From: Chondrinema litorale
GTDB taxonomy: Bacteria; Bacteroidota; Bacteroidia; Cytophagales; Flammeovirgaceae
DNA: 64,000 bases
Assembly: GCF_026250525.1 (NCBI RefSeq)
Contig: NZ_CP111050.1
Location: 1 to 64,000, forward strand
Reading direction: 5' to 3'
The first letter of the stretch is position 1, and each line of letters starts with the position of its first letter. A program made the position numbers and the translations under genes. Shown here piece after piece: positions 35,755 through 44,191 of this stretch. The notes under the pieces were generated by a model. It had not been told where the DNA came from, made no database searches, and worked only from the letters and a program-made list of their open reading frames with translations.

Positions 35755-38397
35755 CTAGATAGTTAAATTAATACCAGCAATAATCTGTCTAAACCCACCG
35801 GGGAAAATACCTGATGTAGCTCGGTTTAATCGAGATGCACGATAAACATTATTTGTAAGATTCTTAGCATTGATAAATACATTTAAATTGGTTTTACCTT
35901 TTAAGATGATATCGTAATTGGCAAAGGCATCCATAATGAAATAAGATGGAATTTTACCAATAGCGCCATCAGCAGATTCATTACTAAAATTATGAAACTC
36001 TGAAAACTGCTCGCCTACATATTGTGCACTTAAACCCAAAGAAAGTCGCTTGTAATCGTAATTGAAACCGGTGTTAAAATTGACTTTCGGAGAATAAGGT
36101 GCATCAGCATTGTCAACCCCATTTTCACCAAATTGCAAAGTAGCACTGGTAATAGATTGGAAGTCTTCTGTTGTTAAAGACTCAGCCGTTAAGAGTGCTT
36201 CTCCCCCATTGCCATCGGAAACATAAATTTCATAAGCATCTCTATTTGCATTTACCTTGTTGATAAATTCATTGATTGTCGCATCATTATGTATAACCTG
36301 ACTGAACAAATCTTTGTCGGTGAGTTTACCGCTAATAATATCTGACTTTAACAAAGTAACATTGCCATACCAACGCAGAGCCTGATCGCCAGTCTCAAAC
36401 AAACTGACATTTAAGCCAGCTTCTATACCTTGTATGTGAAATTTACCCAACTCTGAAAATACTTCGTTTCTCCCGCCAGCATAAAAGTTTCTGATGGTAT
36501 TATTGAAATACGTAAGCTGACCGTCTATGCGATCTTTGAGTAAAATTCCACGCCAGCCAATTTCTGTATTGATACTCAACTCAGGTTGAATGTTGATGCT
36601 TTCGCCAGCCAATGGATTTGTAACCACGCCATCTTGCTCAACCAAAAAGCCAAATACTTTAGACGGTGCGATAAAACCTTGATAGATACTCCCGAAAATT
36701 TCTCCACTCGGTATTTCGTAATCAAGCGTGATACCCGGCATTAATACATCGTAGACATTATACTCTCTGCCATCTTCTAAACCTGTAATGTCTGGATCGT
36801 ACCTTAAGCTAAGCATATTTTGGCGATACATATCGATGTGCTCAAACCTTACAATTGGTGTAATACCAAACTTGTTTAGGTTAAACTCATTGCGGATGTA
36901 ACCCGAAGCAGACCAGAGGTAATATTTTAAATCTGCGGTGGTATATCCACTTCTTGCCCAACGAGAACTATCTGCCGCAAGTGATCGGTCTTTGTAACTT
37001 TCTTGATGGAGTTTAAAACCCACTTCCAACTCATGCGGCTGATCGGTATTTCCCCAACTCATATTAAAGGTTTCTTTAATACCAGATACTGTAAATGCCC
37101 AGCGGCTGTCAGTGGTGCTTTCTCTACCGTTGGTGATTCTTCCAACGCGTAAATAATCATCTTCACTAAAGCTTAAACCTCGCAAATAACTGTATCGATC
37201 ATTAAAAATCTGATCGCCTACATAAGACTCAACTTCAGAAGCTTTCACTTTGGTGGTTACTTGTTTCCACCAGTCGCGCTCGAAATCGGAAGCATAGATT
37301 TTCGAAGTTAAACTGATATTGCTTGTCGGCAACCATTTGTGGATAATGTCTACTCCATACCTGCGCATGGTAAACCTATCTGCATCAAATGGGTTTTGAG
37401 TTGGATCATTTTCGAAAGTGAAAGGGGTTTGAGAACTCAAAGAAGCTTGATTGTCTTCAAACTGTCCACTTACCTTAAAATACAATGATTGATCATCTGA
37501 AAGCTTAGCAAATATCTTGGCATTCAGATTCAATACTTCCACCGAAGAATTATCAGTAAAACCATCAAACTTTTTGTAAACACCTTCTACCAAAGCACCT
37601 AAGTTGTTCCATGTACCACCATAAGACAACAATGCGGTTTTGTAATTACGCTGCCCTCCTATCAACTTCATTCTAAGTTCAGTTTTTTGTGGAGGCAAAG
37701 CAGTAATGTAATTCACTGCACCATACATGTTGTTGGGTCCATAGCGCAACATATCAGCCCCTTGATACACCTCAATGGCTTTTATGCGGTCACTCACCGG
37801 ATTGTAATAAGCTCCCGGAGCTACATAAGGAGCCGGGGCAGATGGAGAGCCATCTTCCATGAGCAATACCTTCTTCGATCGACGACCCCAAGAGCCACGC
37901 ATGCTAATATTCGGTCGGTTAGAAAGCCCCATATCGCCCACTATATTTAAACCGGGAACCGTTCTTAGCACTTCTTCGGTACTGAGCGGATTGATATTTT
38001 TAATGGCTTTTGGACTAATGCGGTAATTGGCACCTTTAAAATCGTCGCGATAATTTTGCAAAGATGCACTCACGATAATCTCATTTAAGCTAGTTCTACT
38101 AACAGGCATAGCAATTTCACCCACATTCGGATTATCCGTATGTAGTTCAATTTCTACTCTTTCGTAGCCTAAATAAGAAACTGTAAGTGTATAATCTCCT
38201 TCAGTGAGTATCAGGTTAAAGTAACCATTGTTATCAGTAAGGGTACCGATGCCGTCTTCAATGAAAACTTGAGCACCAACTAGCGGAGCCTGTTTTTCAT
38301 TATCTATTACTTTACCTGTTACTTTAATTTTATCCTGGGCAAATAAGTTTGACGTAAACAATATCAGGAGGATCGCCTCCCAAAAGATTAATTTCAT
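35755..38397 (-). CDS. FecA-like TonB-dependent receptor
   Basis: An 880-residue outer-membrane receptor. Signal peptide to about residue 20 (NLFAQ), a CarboxypepD_reg-like beta-sandwich (about 24-105, VTGKVIDNEKQAPLVGAQVFIED), a plug (about 110-235) with NISMRGSWGRRSKKVLLMEDG and APAPYVAPGAYYNP, then a barrel of about 640 residues. The plug wording is close to what I recall for Fe(III)-dicitrate-type receptors, so a siderophore or metal chelate is likelier than a glycan. There is no STN domain, no SusD partner and no adjacent FecR. A heptamer repeat array lies in the divergent promoter region. Confidence 0.88.
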   Translation of the reverse strand: MKLIFWEAILLILFTSNLFAQDKIKVTGKVIDNEKQAPLVGAQVFIEDGIGTLTDNNGYFNLILTEGDYTLTVSYLGYERVEIELHTDNPNVGEIAMPVSRTSLNEIIVSASLQNYRDDFKGANYRISPKAIKNINPLSTEEVLRTVPGLNIVGDMGLSNRPNISMRGSWGRRSKKVLLMEDGSPSAPAPYVAPGAYYNPVSDRIKAIEVYQGADMLRYGPNNMYGAVNYITALPPQKTELRMKLIGGQRNYKTALLSYGGTWNNLGALVEGVYKKFDGFTDNSSVEVLNLNAKIFAKLSDDQSLYFKVSGQFEDNQASLSSQTPFTFENDPTQNPFDADRFTMRRYGVDIIHKWLPTSNISLTSKIYASDFERDWWKQVTTKVKASEVESYVGDQIFNDRYSYLRGLSFSEDDYLRVGRITNGRESTTDSRWAFTVSGIKETFNMSWGNTDQPHELEVGFKLHQESYKDRSLAADSSRWARSGYTTADLKYYLWSASGYIRNEFNLNKFGITPIVRFEHIDMYRQNMLSLRYDPDITGLEDGREYNVYDVLMPGITLDYEIPSGEIFGSIYQGFIAPSKVFGFLVEQDGVVTNPLAGESINIQPELSINTEIGWRGILLKDRIDGQLTYFNNTIRNFYAGGRNEVFSELGKFHIQGIEAGLNVSLFETGDQALRWYGNVTLLKSDIISGKLTDKDLFSQVIHNDATINEFINKVNANRDAYEIYVSDGNGGEALLTAESLTTEDFQSITSATLQFGENGVDNADAPYSPKVNFNTGFNYDYKRLSLGLSAQYVGEQFSEFHNFSNESADGAIGKIPSYFIMDAFANYDIILKGKTNLNVFINAKNLTNNVYRASRLNRATSGIFPGGFRQIIAGINLTI

Positions 38398-38490
38398 TGT
38401 TTGTAAAAATTTTCATATCTAAAATATTTGCGCCTGTAAATTTGAAAGTATCATTTTTAAAATTGATCCGCAAGAAATATGGATTTTTTT

Positions 38491-38575
38491 CAGTAAACAG
38501 GTTGTCAGGGAACAGATTACAGAGAGCAGGTATCAGTTGACAGGGAACGGTTAACAATTTTCAGTGAGCAGTCTA
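38491..38575. repeat. degenerate heptamer tandem array (CAGnnnn)
   Basis: About twelve consecutive units begin with CAG (or a one-base variant) at 7-base spacing: CAGTAAA, CAGGTTGT (8), CAGGGAA, CAGATTA, CAGAGAG, CAGGTAT, CAGTTGA, CAGGGAA, CGGTTAA, CAATTTT, CAGTGAG, CAGTCTA. The array lies 94 bases upstream of the receptor start and 111 bases before the DUF6915-like gene. It recalls the short tandemly repeated heptamers of cyanobacteria. The periodicity is seen directly; any function is unknown. Confidence 0.8.
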
Positions 38576-38686
38576 TATTGATTAGTTTTAATGGCGAAAT
38601 TTGTAGTTTTTTTAGGGATTGCTTTTTTAAAAGCTAATGGAATATTGTTATAATTGACTTTTACTGTTAAAGGGTAAACTCTTAAA

Positions 38687-39274
38687 ATGGACATTTGGAA
38701 ACATAGTTTATTATCGGAACACAAGTTTGGGGGGAAGGCGGAAGACTATTATGAAATCCATAAGTTTATGGATTCTTCCAAATTGCATTATTTCCATGCT
38801 AAGCACAGAATGTTGTTGCATAACACCTATGGCATTGAACTATGCATTAGGCTATTTGGTGACTATATTAAAAACAGTGATGCTGAAACAATCTTAGTTA
38901 GAGACATTGCTGCCGAACACTGCAAAGAAGATTTAAGTGGCATGGTTCCCACACTCAATGATTGGCTTGTTAAAAATGAACATCTTGAAACACTGCTAGA
39001 AGTAGTACCCGAAATTCAAGATGAAAAACTACGCGAGTTTATTTACTTACCGCTTATGCTTTCTAATAACAAAGCCAGTTTGCTCATTACTTGCAGCGAT
39101 TTTGGTGTGCAGTTAGTCAAACAGTTTTTAGGTCTAGATCAGGCATTAGTATTGAGTCAGTTAATTCCGACATCACAAAATATAAAGTCTATCCTAAAGG
39201 CATTTAAATTCCATGCAAAGTGGCAGTTTTCACCTAAAATGGACGAATTAGAAAAAATTAAACATTTAAGATAA
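38687..39274 (+). CDS. DUF6915-like protein
   Basis: This 195-residue soluble protein has a conserved-looking N-terminal half: MDIWKHSLLSEHKFGG, IHKFMDSSK, HAKHRMLLHNTYGIEL and RDIAAEHCKEDLSG. The regularly placed His and Asp residues recall metal-dependent or DUF6915-type proteins. I assign the family from memory of the pattern, not from a search. No catalytic chemistry is known to me. It starts a plus-strand unit with the two paralogues that follow (3-base gap to the first). Confidence 0.6.
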   Translation: MDIWKHSLLSEHKFGGKAEDYYEIHKFMDSSKLHYFHAKHRMLLHNTYGIELCIRLFGDYIKNSDAETILVRDIAAEHCKEDLSGMVPTLNDWLVKNEHLETLLEVVPEIQDEKLREFIYLPLMLSNNKASLLITCSDFGVQLVKQFLGLDQALVLSQLIPTSQNIKSILKAFKFHAKWQFSPKMDELEKIKHLR

Positions 39275-39277
39275 ACC

Positions 39278-39964
39278 ATGTTTTGGAATAAAAAGAAAAA
39301 CGATCCAAGAGAAAAGTCGCTAAAAGAAGAAGTGATTGACTTGCTAAAAGACTTAAGGAGCAAAGAAGAAACACTTACCATTAAGTGGGATGCAGGTGGA
39401 GATAACACATTAGTAAATTTTTATTTGAATAATATAACTCCTGTTTATGATAAATACGACAACTCTGTTTTTCACAAATTAAGAGACCACATTATCGATA
39501 AATTTGAATTACCCAACGCAGGAGAATATTACAATGATGGCGAAGCAAAGTTATTATTAGATGAGAATGATGAGGTTTTAATTACCTACTCAGAAATTGC
39601 TTATTATGATGATTACGACAACGAAGTAGATGAAATCGATGATATAGTAGTTGAACATTCTCTTAAAATCGACTTTGATAAATTTAGTTCATTAAACTTC
39701 TTTGGAGAATTTTCAAGTTTTCCTACTAAATCCGAAGACTACTTTCGTATTCAACAAGAGTTTTCAATTTCAGCAGCTCTAGAAAAAGAACTCAAAGAAC
39801 TTATTAAAGACCAGTTTTATAAAAATCCCATTTTAACTCAAGACCTTATATCTATTTCATTTGGTGGGGAGATTAATGAGACTCAAATAATCATCAACGA
39901 TATTTCATATTACAAGCATGTAGTCGAAAAAGACAATGTAAATAAAACTGAGCCTTTGTTTTAG
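39278..39964 (+). CDS. unknown protein, paralogue A of a tandem pair
   Basis: A 228-residue acidic, soluble protein with no signal peptide. I do not recognise a family. Features: a basic start (FWNKKKNDPREK), a helix (EEVIDLLKDLRSK), then TIKWDAGGDNTLVNF, HIIDKFELPNAGEYYNDGEAK, VLITYSEIAYYDDYDNE and QFYKNPILTQDLISISFGGEINE. It is clearly homologous over its whole length to the next gene. The alternating acidic beta strands resemble immunity-type or DUF-type proteins found beside polymorphic effectors, but no effector is nearby. Start is 3 bases after the upstream stop. Confidence 0.75.
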   Translation: MFWNKKKNDPREKSLKEEVIDLLKDLRSKEETLTIKWDAGGDNTLVNFYLNNITPVYDKYDNSVFHKLRDHIIDKFELPNAGEYYNDGEAKLLLDENDEVLITYSEIAYYDDYDNEVDEIDDIVVEHSLKIDFDKFSSLNFFGEFSSFPTKSEDYFRIQQEFSISAALEKELKELIKDQFYKNPILTQDLISISFGGEINETQIIINDISYYKHVVEKDNVNKTEPLF

Positions 39965-39981
39965 GTTAATTAGAAATTCTT

Positions 39982-40656
39982 ATGTCCCTTTTTAGTAAAC
40001 TACCATATCGTTATTCATTAGAGGATCAAGTTGTTAACCTACTAAAAAACTTACAACGTAATGGAGTTTTGTTTACAATTAATTGGGATACAGGTGGTGG
40101 TGAACAAATATTTAATTTTGATTTTTCTGATGAAAATTACTATAGTAAATGCCAACGCTATTCCTATGACAATTTAAAAAAACACATTATCGATAAGTTT
40201 AAATTACCCAACGATGGAGAATATTACAATGATGGTGTGGCAAAATTATCTTTAGATGAAAATGATAAGGTTTTAATTACCTATTCAGAGATTGGCCATT
40301 ACGAAAATTACCTAGAGGAGTATTATATCAATGATATTACAATCGATTACGCTGTTAAAATCAATTTTGATAAATTAAAAATATTAAAATTTAATGGAAG
40401 TTTTTCAAACTTACCTATAGCACCAGCAAACTTTTTTTTCATTTCCAAAAAGATTTCGATTTCTGAATCAATACAAAAAGAAATAGAAAACCTTGTCTAT
40501 AGTCAGTTTTATAAGAACCCAATTTTATCTCAAGACTACATAATGCTCTCATTTAGTGGAGAGATTAATGAGTCTCACATAATTATTAATGATATTTCTT
40601 ATTACAAATACATAGTTGTAAAATACAATGAAAACAAAGTTGAGTATTTGTTTTAG
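39982..40656 (+). CDS. unknown protein, paralogue B of a tandem pair
   Basis: This 224-residue protein matches paralogue A in order and wording: TINWDTGGGEQIFNF, HIIDKFKLPNDGEYYNDGVAK, VLITYSEIGHYENYLEE and QFYKNPILSQDYIMLSFSGEINE. The shared blocks differ by few residues while the linkers diverge, as expected of an older tandem duplication under selection. No motif points to a function. It ends four bases from a convergent gene, with no terminator between them. Confidence 0.75.
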   Translation: MSLFSKLPYRYSLEDQVVNLLKNLQRNGVLFTINWDTGGGEQIFNFDFSDENYYSKCQRYSYDNLKKHIIDKFKLPNDGEYYNDGVAKLSLDENDKVLITYSEIGHYENYLEEYYINDITIDYAVKINFDKLKILKFNGSFSNLPIAPANFFFISKKISISESIQKEIENLVYSQFYKNPILSQDYIMLSFSGEINESHIIINDISYYKYIVVKYNENKVEYLF

Positions 40657-40660
40657 AAAA

Positions 40661-40987
40661 CTATTCAAACTTTAGCCCCAATTCATTTACATATTCATCT
40701 ACTTTTTGCCAATTGCTTTTATCGATTTTACTAGTGTCAATTTTGTTGGCGAAATCGATAAAAAAGTAAGTTTGTACTTCAACAATTCTTCTGTTGATTC
40801 CAACAGCACCACGATCTTGCATTTGGAACTCTATTCGATGGTTTTGGTCATTATTGTGTCGAAAAATAACTTCTTGGGTTTTCCAAGCAGATAAGTCAAA
40901 TAGGATTTCAGGATATATGACAAAAAATAGAAAGATAGAGATCAAAACAACTAAGCCAATACCAAGAACTTTTTTTGCGATGCTCAT
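40661..40987 (-). CDS. small single-pass membrane protein of unknown function
   Basis: A 108-residue protein with one N-terminal hydrophobic segment (about 6-28, VLGIGLVVLISIFLFFVIY) and a soluble remainder that reads as a short beta-sheet domain (EVIFRHNNDQNHRIEFQMQDRG, RRIVEVQTYFFIDF). It lies 18 bases after the MORN-like lipoprotein gene on the same strand and is probably cotranscribed. I recognise no family. Confidence 0.6.
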   Translation of the reverse strand: MSIAKKVLGIGLVVLISIFLFFVIYPEILFDLSAWKTQEVIFRHNNDQNHRIEFQMQDRGAVGINRRIVEVQTYFFIDFANKIDTSKIDKSNWQKVDEYVNELGLKFE

Positions 40988-41005
40988 TTGATTTGTGGAA
41001 AAGCT

Positions 41006-41779
41006 TTAAATAACTTTTATCTTTAAATCATTGTTTTTATAGATTGAAACCCCAATATTCTCACCAGAATCTTTATCTAAGTATACAATTACTAGCCCTA
41101 ACTGATAGTCTCCTTTCTTATCATAGACTCTTTTATATTTGAGGTCTTGACCTGAAGAAATTGAATAAGTAGGAGAATCAAAAAGTTCTTTTTCAGAATC
41201 AATAATATTCCCTAGAATGATTTGTATCTTAATATGAGGTGGATTAGGAATCACCTTCAAATCTAAAATCAATGTGTCACCTACTGATAAAATATTATTT
41301 TGCAAGTCGTATGTAGTAAATGGATATCCTAAACGAGATCTACTTTCTCCATTTTCCTGATAGTATCTACTATAAACTAAAGTATCATTGTTATAATAGT
41401 TGTACATTACGATATTCTCGTTAGGATAATAATCAAATGATTGCCCTTCTTTTTTACCTGATATCCAGTTTATTTCTCTTTTAAAGTTGCCAAGAGAATC
41501 ATAGTATTTAAATAATCCATATGGCTCGTTATTTTCAAAACTTCCAGATTGTTTTAACTTCCCATTATCATAGTAAAATAGACATTTACCATTCAAAAAA
41601 CCTTTATCATAATTTAACAAAGCTTTTAAAGTACCATCATCATAAAATTGTTTCTGCTCTCCATTTTCATGGTAAGCTTCTTTAATCCGTAAATTTTCCT
41701 GTTCATCATTATTTTGAGAGTTGGAACAACCTAATGAGATTAAGAATAGAACGATAAAATATATATTATAAAATTTCAT
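41006..41779 (-). CDS. MORN-like (YwqK-type) repeat lipoprotein
   Basis: This 257-residue lipoprotein has lipobox Cys18 (ISLGC). I use this ATG, as the upstream in-frame start adds six residues ahead of the signal peptide. Residues about 35-125 carry MORN/YwqK-type repeats: YHENGEQKQFYDDGTLKALLNY, GKCLFYYDNGKLKQSGSF and YGLFKYYDSLGNFKREINW. The C-terminal half (130-257) is a beta-rich domain of unknown type. YwqK-type repeat proteins are often annotated as toxin-antitoxin system components, but I see no toxin partner. The small membrane protein downstream (18-base gap) may be a partner. Confidence 0.8.
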   Translation of the reverse strand: MKFYNIYFIVLFLISLGCSNSQNNDEQENLRIKEAYHENGEQKQFYDDGTLKALLNYDKGFLNGKCLFYYDNGKLKQSGSFENNEPYGLFKYYDSLGNFKREINWISGKKEGQSFDYYPNENIVMYNYYNNDTLVYSRYYQENGESRSRLGYPFTTYDLQNNILSVGDTLILDLKVIPNPPHIKIQIILGNIIDSEKELFDSPTYSISSGQDLKYKRVYDKKGDYQLGLVIVYLDKDSGENIGVSIYKNNDLKIKVI

Positions 41780-41909
41780 AGCTACTAAAATCAACAAATA
41801 TACTTTCGATATATTTTAGTTTTTCAGTAGAAAAGGCTGCTAATTTATTTCTTCCGCAAGTTCTTCATATTTATAAGTTTGAGATGTTTCATGTAACAAT
41901 ATAACAATC

Positions 41910-44069
41910 CTATCTCCACCAAATCTTAGCTTTAAAAATAGAACCTCTTTGTGTGGTGGCGTGTAGCATATAAACACCTCGGGGTAAAGGGGAATCAATA
42001 GCAACATTAAGTCGTAGCTCAGTACTTTTCACTTCTTGTTGCCAGATAGTTTTTCCAGTACTGTCAATCAATTGCAGTTCTTGAATGTGAATTCCATTGG
42101 GCACATCTATGTAAAACTTTCCAGATTCCATTGGGTTTGGGTATACCAATAAGTTTCTGTTTTCATCCATCTTTTTATCGGTATTGGTTACCAAATTTTC
42201 TGGCAGTTTATCAGAAGCGAATTTGGATAGCAATTGCACCAAACTTGCCTGATAATAAATGGCAGGCTCGGTGATTTCCCAAGAGTTTTCGGGCCAACTG
42301 GTGTTCCAATCTCGGTATCTCTTCTGCACAGGTTGGTTTAATGGCGGTTCCAAAGTTGGGCCTGTATAAGCCCCATCGGGAACATAATACAAATTGGCTC
42401 CACCAGACAAAATACCCGGAGCTGGTCCCAAGGGAGAAGTATGCGCATTGTCGTAATCTGTACCATCAGAAAACCAATTGTGGTAAATCTCGGCAATAGA
42501 TTTCTCAGCCCCTAAATCATCCATATTACTCATAAAACACCAAGAAAATGGATTTACCCCCAATAAAAAATGTAGGTAATCTTCCGCCGCAGATTCGTAT
42601 TGGTCAGTTGATTGATCATTCAAATACAAAGCAGCATTGTAAAATATACTTCCTACATCAGCCTTTTCTTTGTTGGAGCTCCAAACATAATCTTGTTCTT
42701 TTAAAAAAGCTCTGTAAGCATCTTCTTGCTGATTTACAGCAGTAAGCAAATCTGCATTATGGTTTTTAAATGAGTTATCAAAAGAAGCTATTATCGCTTG
42801 TTTCACTTCAGTGGAGGCATTTTCCAAGGAGCTGTAATACAGCATAATATCTTGAATCGTATTTTCATAAGGGTACCAATAACTCCACTCAAAAGCATGG
42901 GTGTTTTGGTAATTTTCTTCAAAAAAGGTTTTATACTTTTCTTTACCAGTTGCAGCAAATAACATGGCAGCAGCTCCGATCTGCCTTGCCATTTGGTTGT
43001 ACTCATCCACTTCAGGATTAGCACTACTAAAACCCGTATTTTGATAGTTGGAGTATCCGGGGTTTTCTTCCAACCAATTCCATGAGAGCTCAGCGGCTGA
43101 TAACAAAGTGTCAGCGTAATTACTTAATTGAGCTTGATCTTTATAAAGATTAGCTGCATGCGCCATTATGCTTGCAAAAGTTCTGGTAGCCGAAGCCGAA
43201 GCTTCACCATAATATCTTGGACTGGCATCTGAACTTGGCGGGCTTGCAGCTTGAAATTCTGTAACAGCCACTTTGCTCAAAACCTGTCCATCTTCTAACT
43301 GCATTTTTAGTAACCAATCCAATTCCCACTTAATCTCATCCAACACATCTGGAACACCATTGCCGCTTTCTGGAATATTGTAATTATCTAAAAATACAGA
43401 TGGATTTTGCTGATAGGCAAAAAGCAAACTGTGCATAGTATTGTAAGTAAAGTTTACATACTTGTTGTAATCTCCGGCATCGTGCCAGCCGCCAGACAGT
43501 TCTTTTTCTGTAGCTGCATCATTTTTGGCGGTTACTAACCTACTGGCTAAATCTTGCGAATTGTGTATGTGGCAAGTGGTTTCATCATTCCATTGTCCAG
43601 CATAAGTTGCTAGTTTCGGAGTGCCACAACGCTGATAGTAAAAAGCCCTTACTGCATGCTTTAATACATGACTATAAATGTCTTCATCAACCGTAAAAGC
43701 AAAAGACCTTTTATTACTTTCAGCATCATAAACTCTATAATTACCGGGAGCAGTTACCGATGAAAAATCTAACCACCAGACTTTATCGCCAGATTGATCG
43801 TGCGTGTCGCCATTGTTCCACATAGTTGGTGTTCCGCTAAAAACCACATTGCCAGAACTGGTCTCTCTAATTTCTAAAGTACTACTCGGCACATAGTTTT
43901 CATCTGAATTTACACCTTCTTGTGGGTTGGCAATTACTGCTACTTTGGTATCAGTTGGTCTATAACCAAATTGATTGATCTTAATATTTTCGATTGTTTG
44001 TTGAGCCGAAACCATAAAAGGAAAGGCACCACAAAGCATGGCTAATACTAGCTTATAAATTTTTTGCAT
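41910..44069 (-). CDS. GH9 endoglucanase with T9SS sorting domain (locus 2)
   Basis: A 719-residue secreted inverting beta-glucanase. The signal peptide starts at this ATG (KIYKLVLAMLCGAFPFMVSAQ). The in-frame start at 44141 is rejected because it would read through an intergenic hairpin. An Ig-like domain (about 25-115, IKINQFGYRPTDTKVAVI) precedes the (alpha/alpha)6 GH9 domain. Catalytic base region WHDAGD (Asp197, Asp200), a mid-domain DNAHTSPLGPAPG, and the acid in EITEPAIYYQ (Glu601). The last 80 residues (LLVYPNPMESGKF ... LPRGVYMLHATT) form a type A T9SS sorting domain. It probably cleaves soluble beta-1,4-glucans or xyloglucan at the cell surface. Confidence 0.93.
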   Translation of the reverse strand: MQKIYKLVLAMLCGAFPFMVSAQQTIENIKINQFGYRPTDTKVAVIANPQEGVNSDENYVPSSTLEIRETSSGNVVFSGTPTMWNNGDTHDQSGDKVWWLDFSSVTAPGNYRVYDAESNKRSFAFTVDEDIYSHVLKHAVRAFYYQRCGTPKLATYAGQWNDETTCHIHNSQDLASRLVTAKNDAATEKELSGGWHDAGDYNKYVNFTYNTMHSLLFAYQQNPSVFLDNYNIPESGNGVPDVLDEIKWELDWLLKMQLEDGQVLSKVAVTEFQAASPPSSDASPRYYGEASASATRTFASIMAHAANLYKDQAQLSNYADTLLSAAELSWNWLEENPGYSNYQNTGFSSANPEVDEYNQMARQIGAAAMLFAATGKEKYKTFFEENYQNTHAFEWSYWYPYENTIQDIMLYYSSLENASTEVKQAIIASFDNSFKNHNADLLTAVNQQEDAYRAFLKEQDYVWSSNKEKADVGSIFYNAALYLNDQSTDQYESAAEDYLHFLLGVNPFSWCFMSNMDDLGAEKSIAEIYHNWFSDGTDYDNAHTSPLGPAPGILSGGANLYYVPDGAYTGPTLEPPLNQPVQKRYRDWNTSWPENSWEITEPAIYYQASLVQLLSKFASDKLPENLVTNTDKKMDENRNLLVYPNPMESGKFYIDVPNGIHIQELQLIDSTGKTIWQQEVKSTELRLNVAIDSPLPRGVYMLHATTQRGSIFKAKIWWR

Positions 44070-44099
44070 ATTGATTTGAAAGAGATTGAGAGGAATAAA

Positions 44100-44128
44100 G
44101 AAGGATGCGAGTAAAACCTGCATCCTTC
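44100..44128 (-). terminator. intercistronic hairpin between the glycan-binding protein and GH9 genes
   Basis: Read on the minus strand, GAAGGATGC pairs perfectly with GCATCCTTC (9 bp, 11-nt loop) and is followed by TTTATTCC. It lies 64 bases after the glycan-binding protein stop and 31 bases before the GH9 ATG. It could act as a partial terminator that lowers GH9 expression relative to the binding proteins. Confidence 0.55.
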
Positions 44129-44191
44129 GCGATTTGTCCATTAATTATACATCCTCATGGAACTTAAAATATGAAATTGAAAATCTGATAT

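Noticed and set aside
38330..38557. 75-codon minus-strand frame crossing the receptor start and the heptamer array
   Set aside because: It overlaps the receptor signal peptide in another frame and the repeat array; no signal, motif or neighbour supports it.
38491..38575. CRISPR array
   Set aside because: Units are 7 bases with no spacers and no cas genes nearby.
39278..40656. toxin-immunity pair
   Set aside because: The paralogues resemble immunity-type proteins in composition only, and no effector, VgrG, Rhs or secretion gene is nearby.
41006..41779. toxin-antitoxin module for the YwqK-like protein
   Set aside because: The name is inherited from automatic annotation of such repeats; no toxin gene is adjacent and the protein is a lipoprotein.
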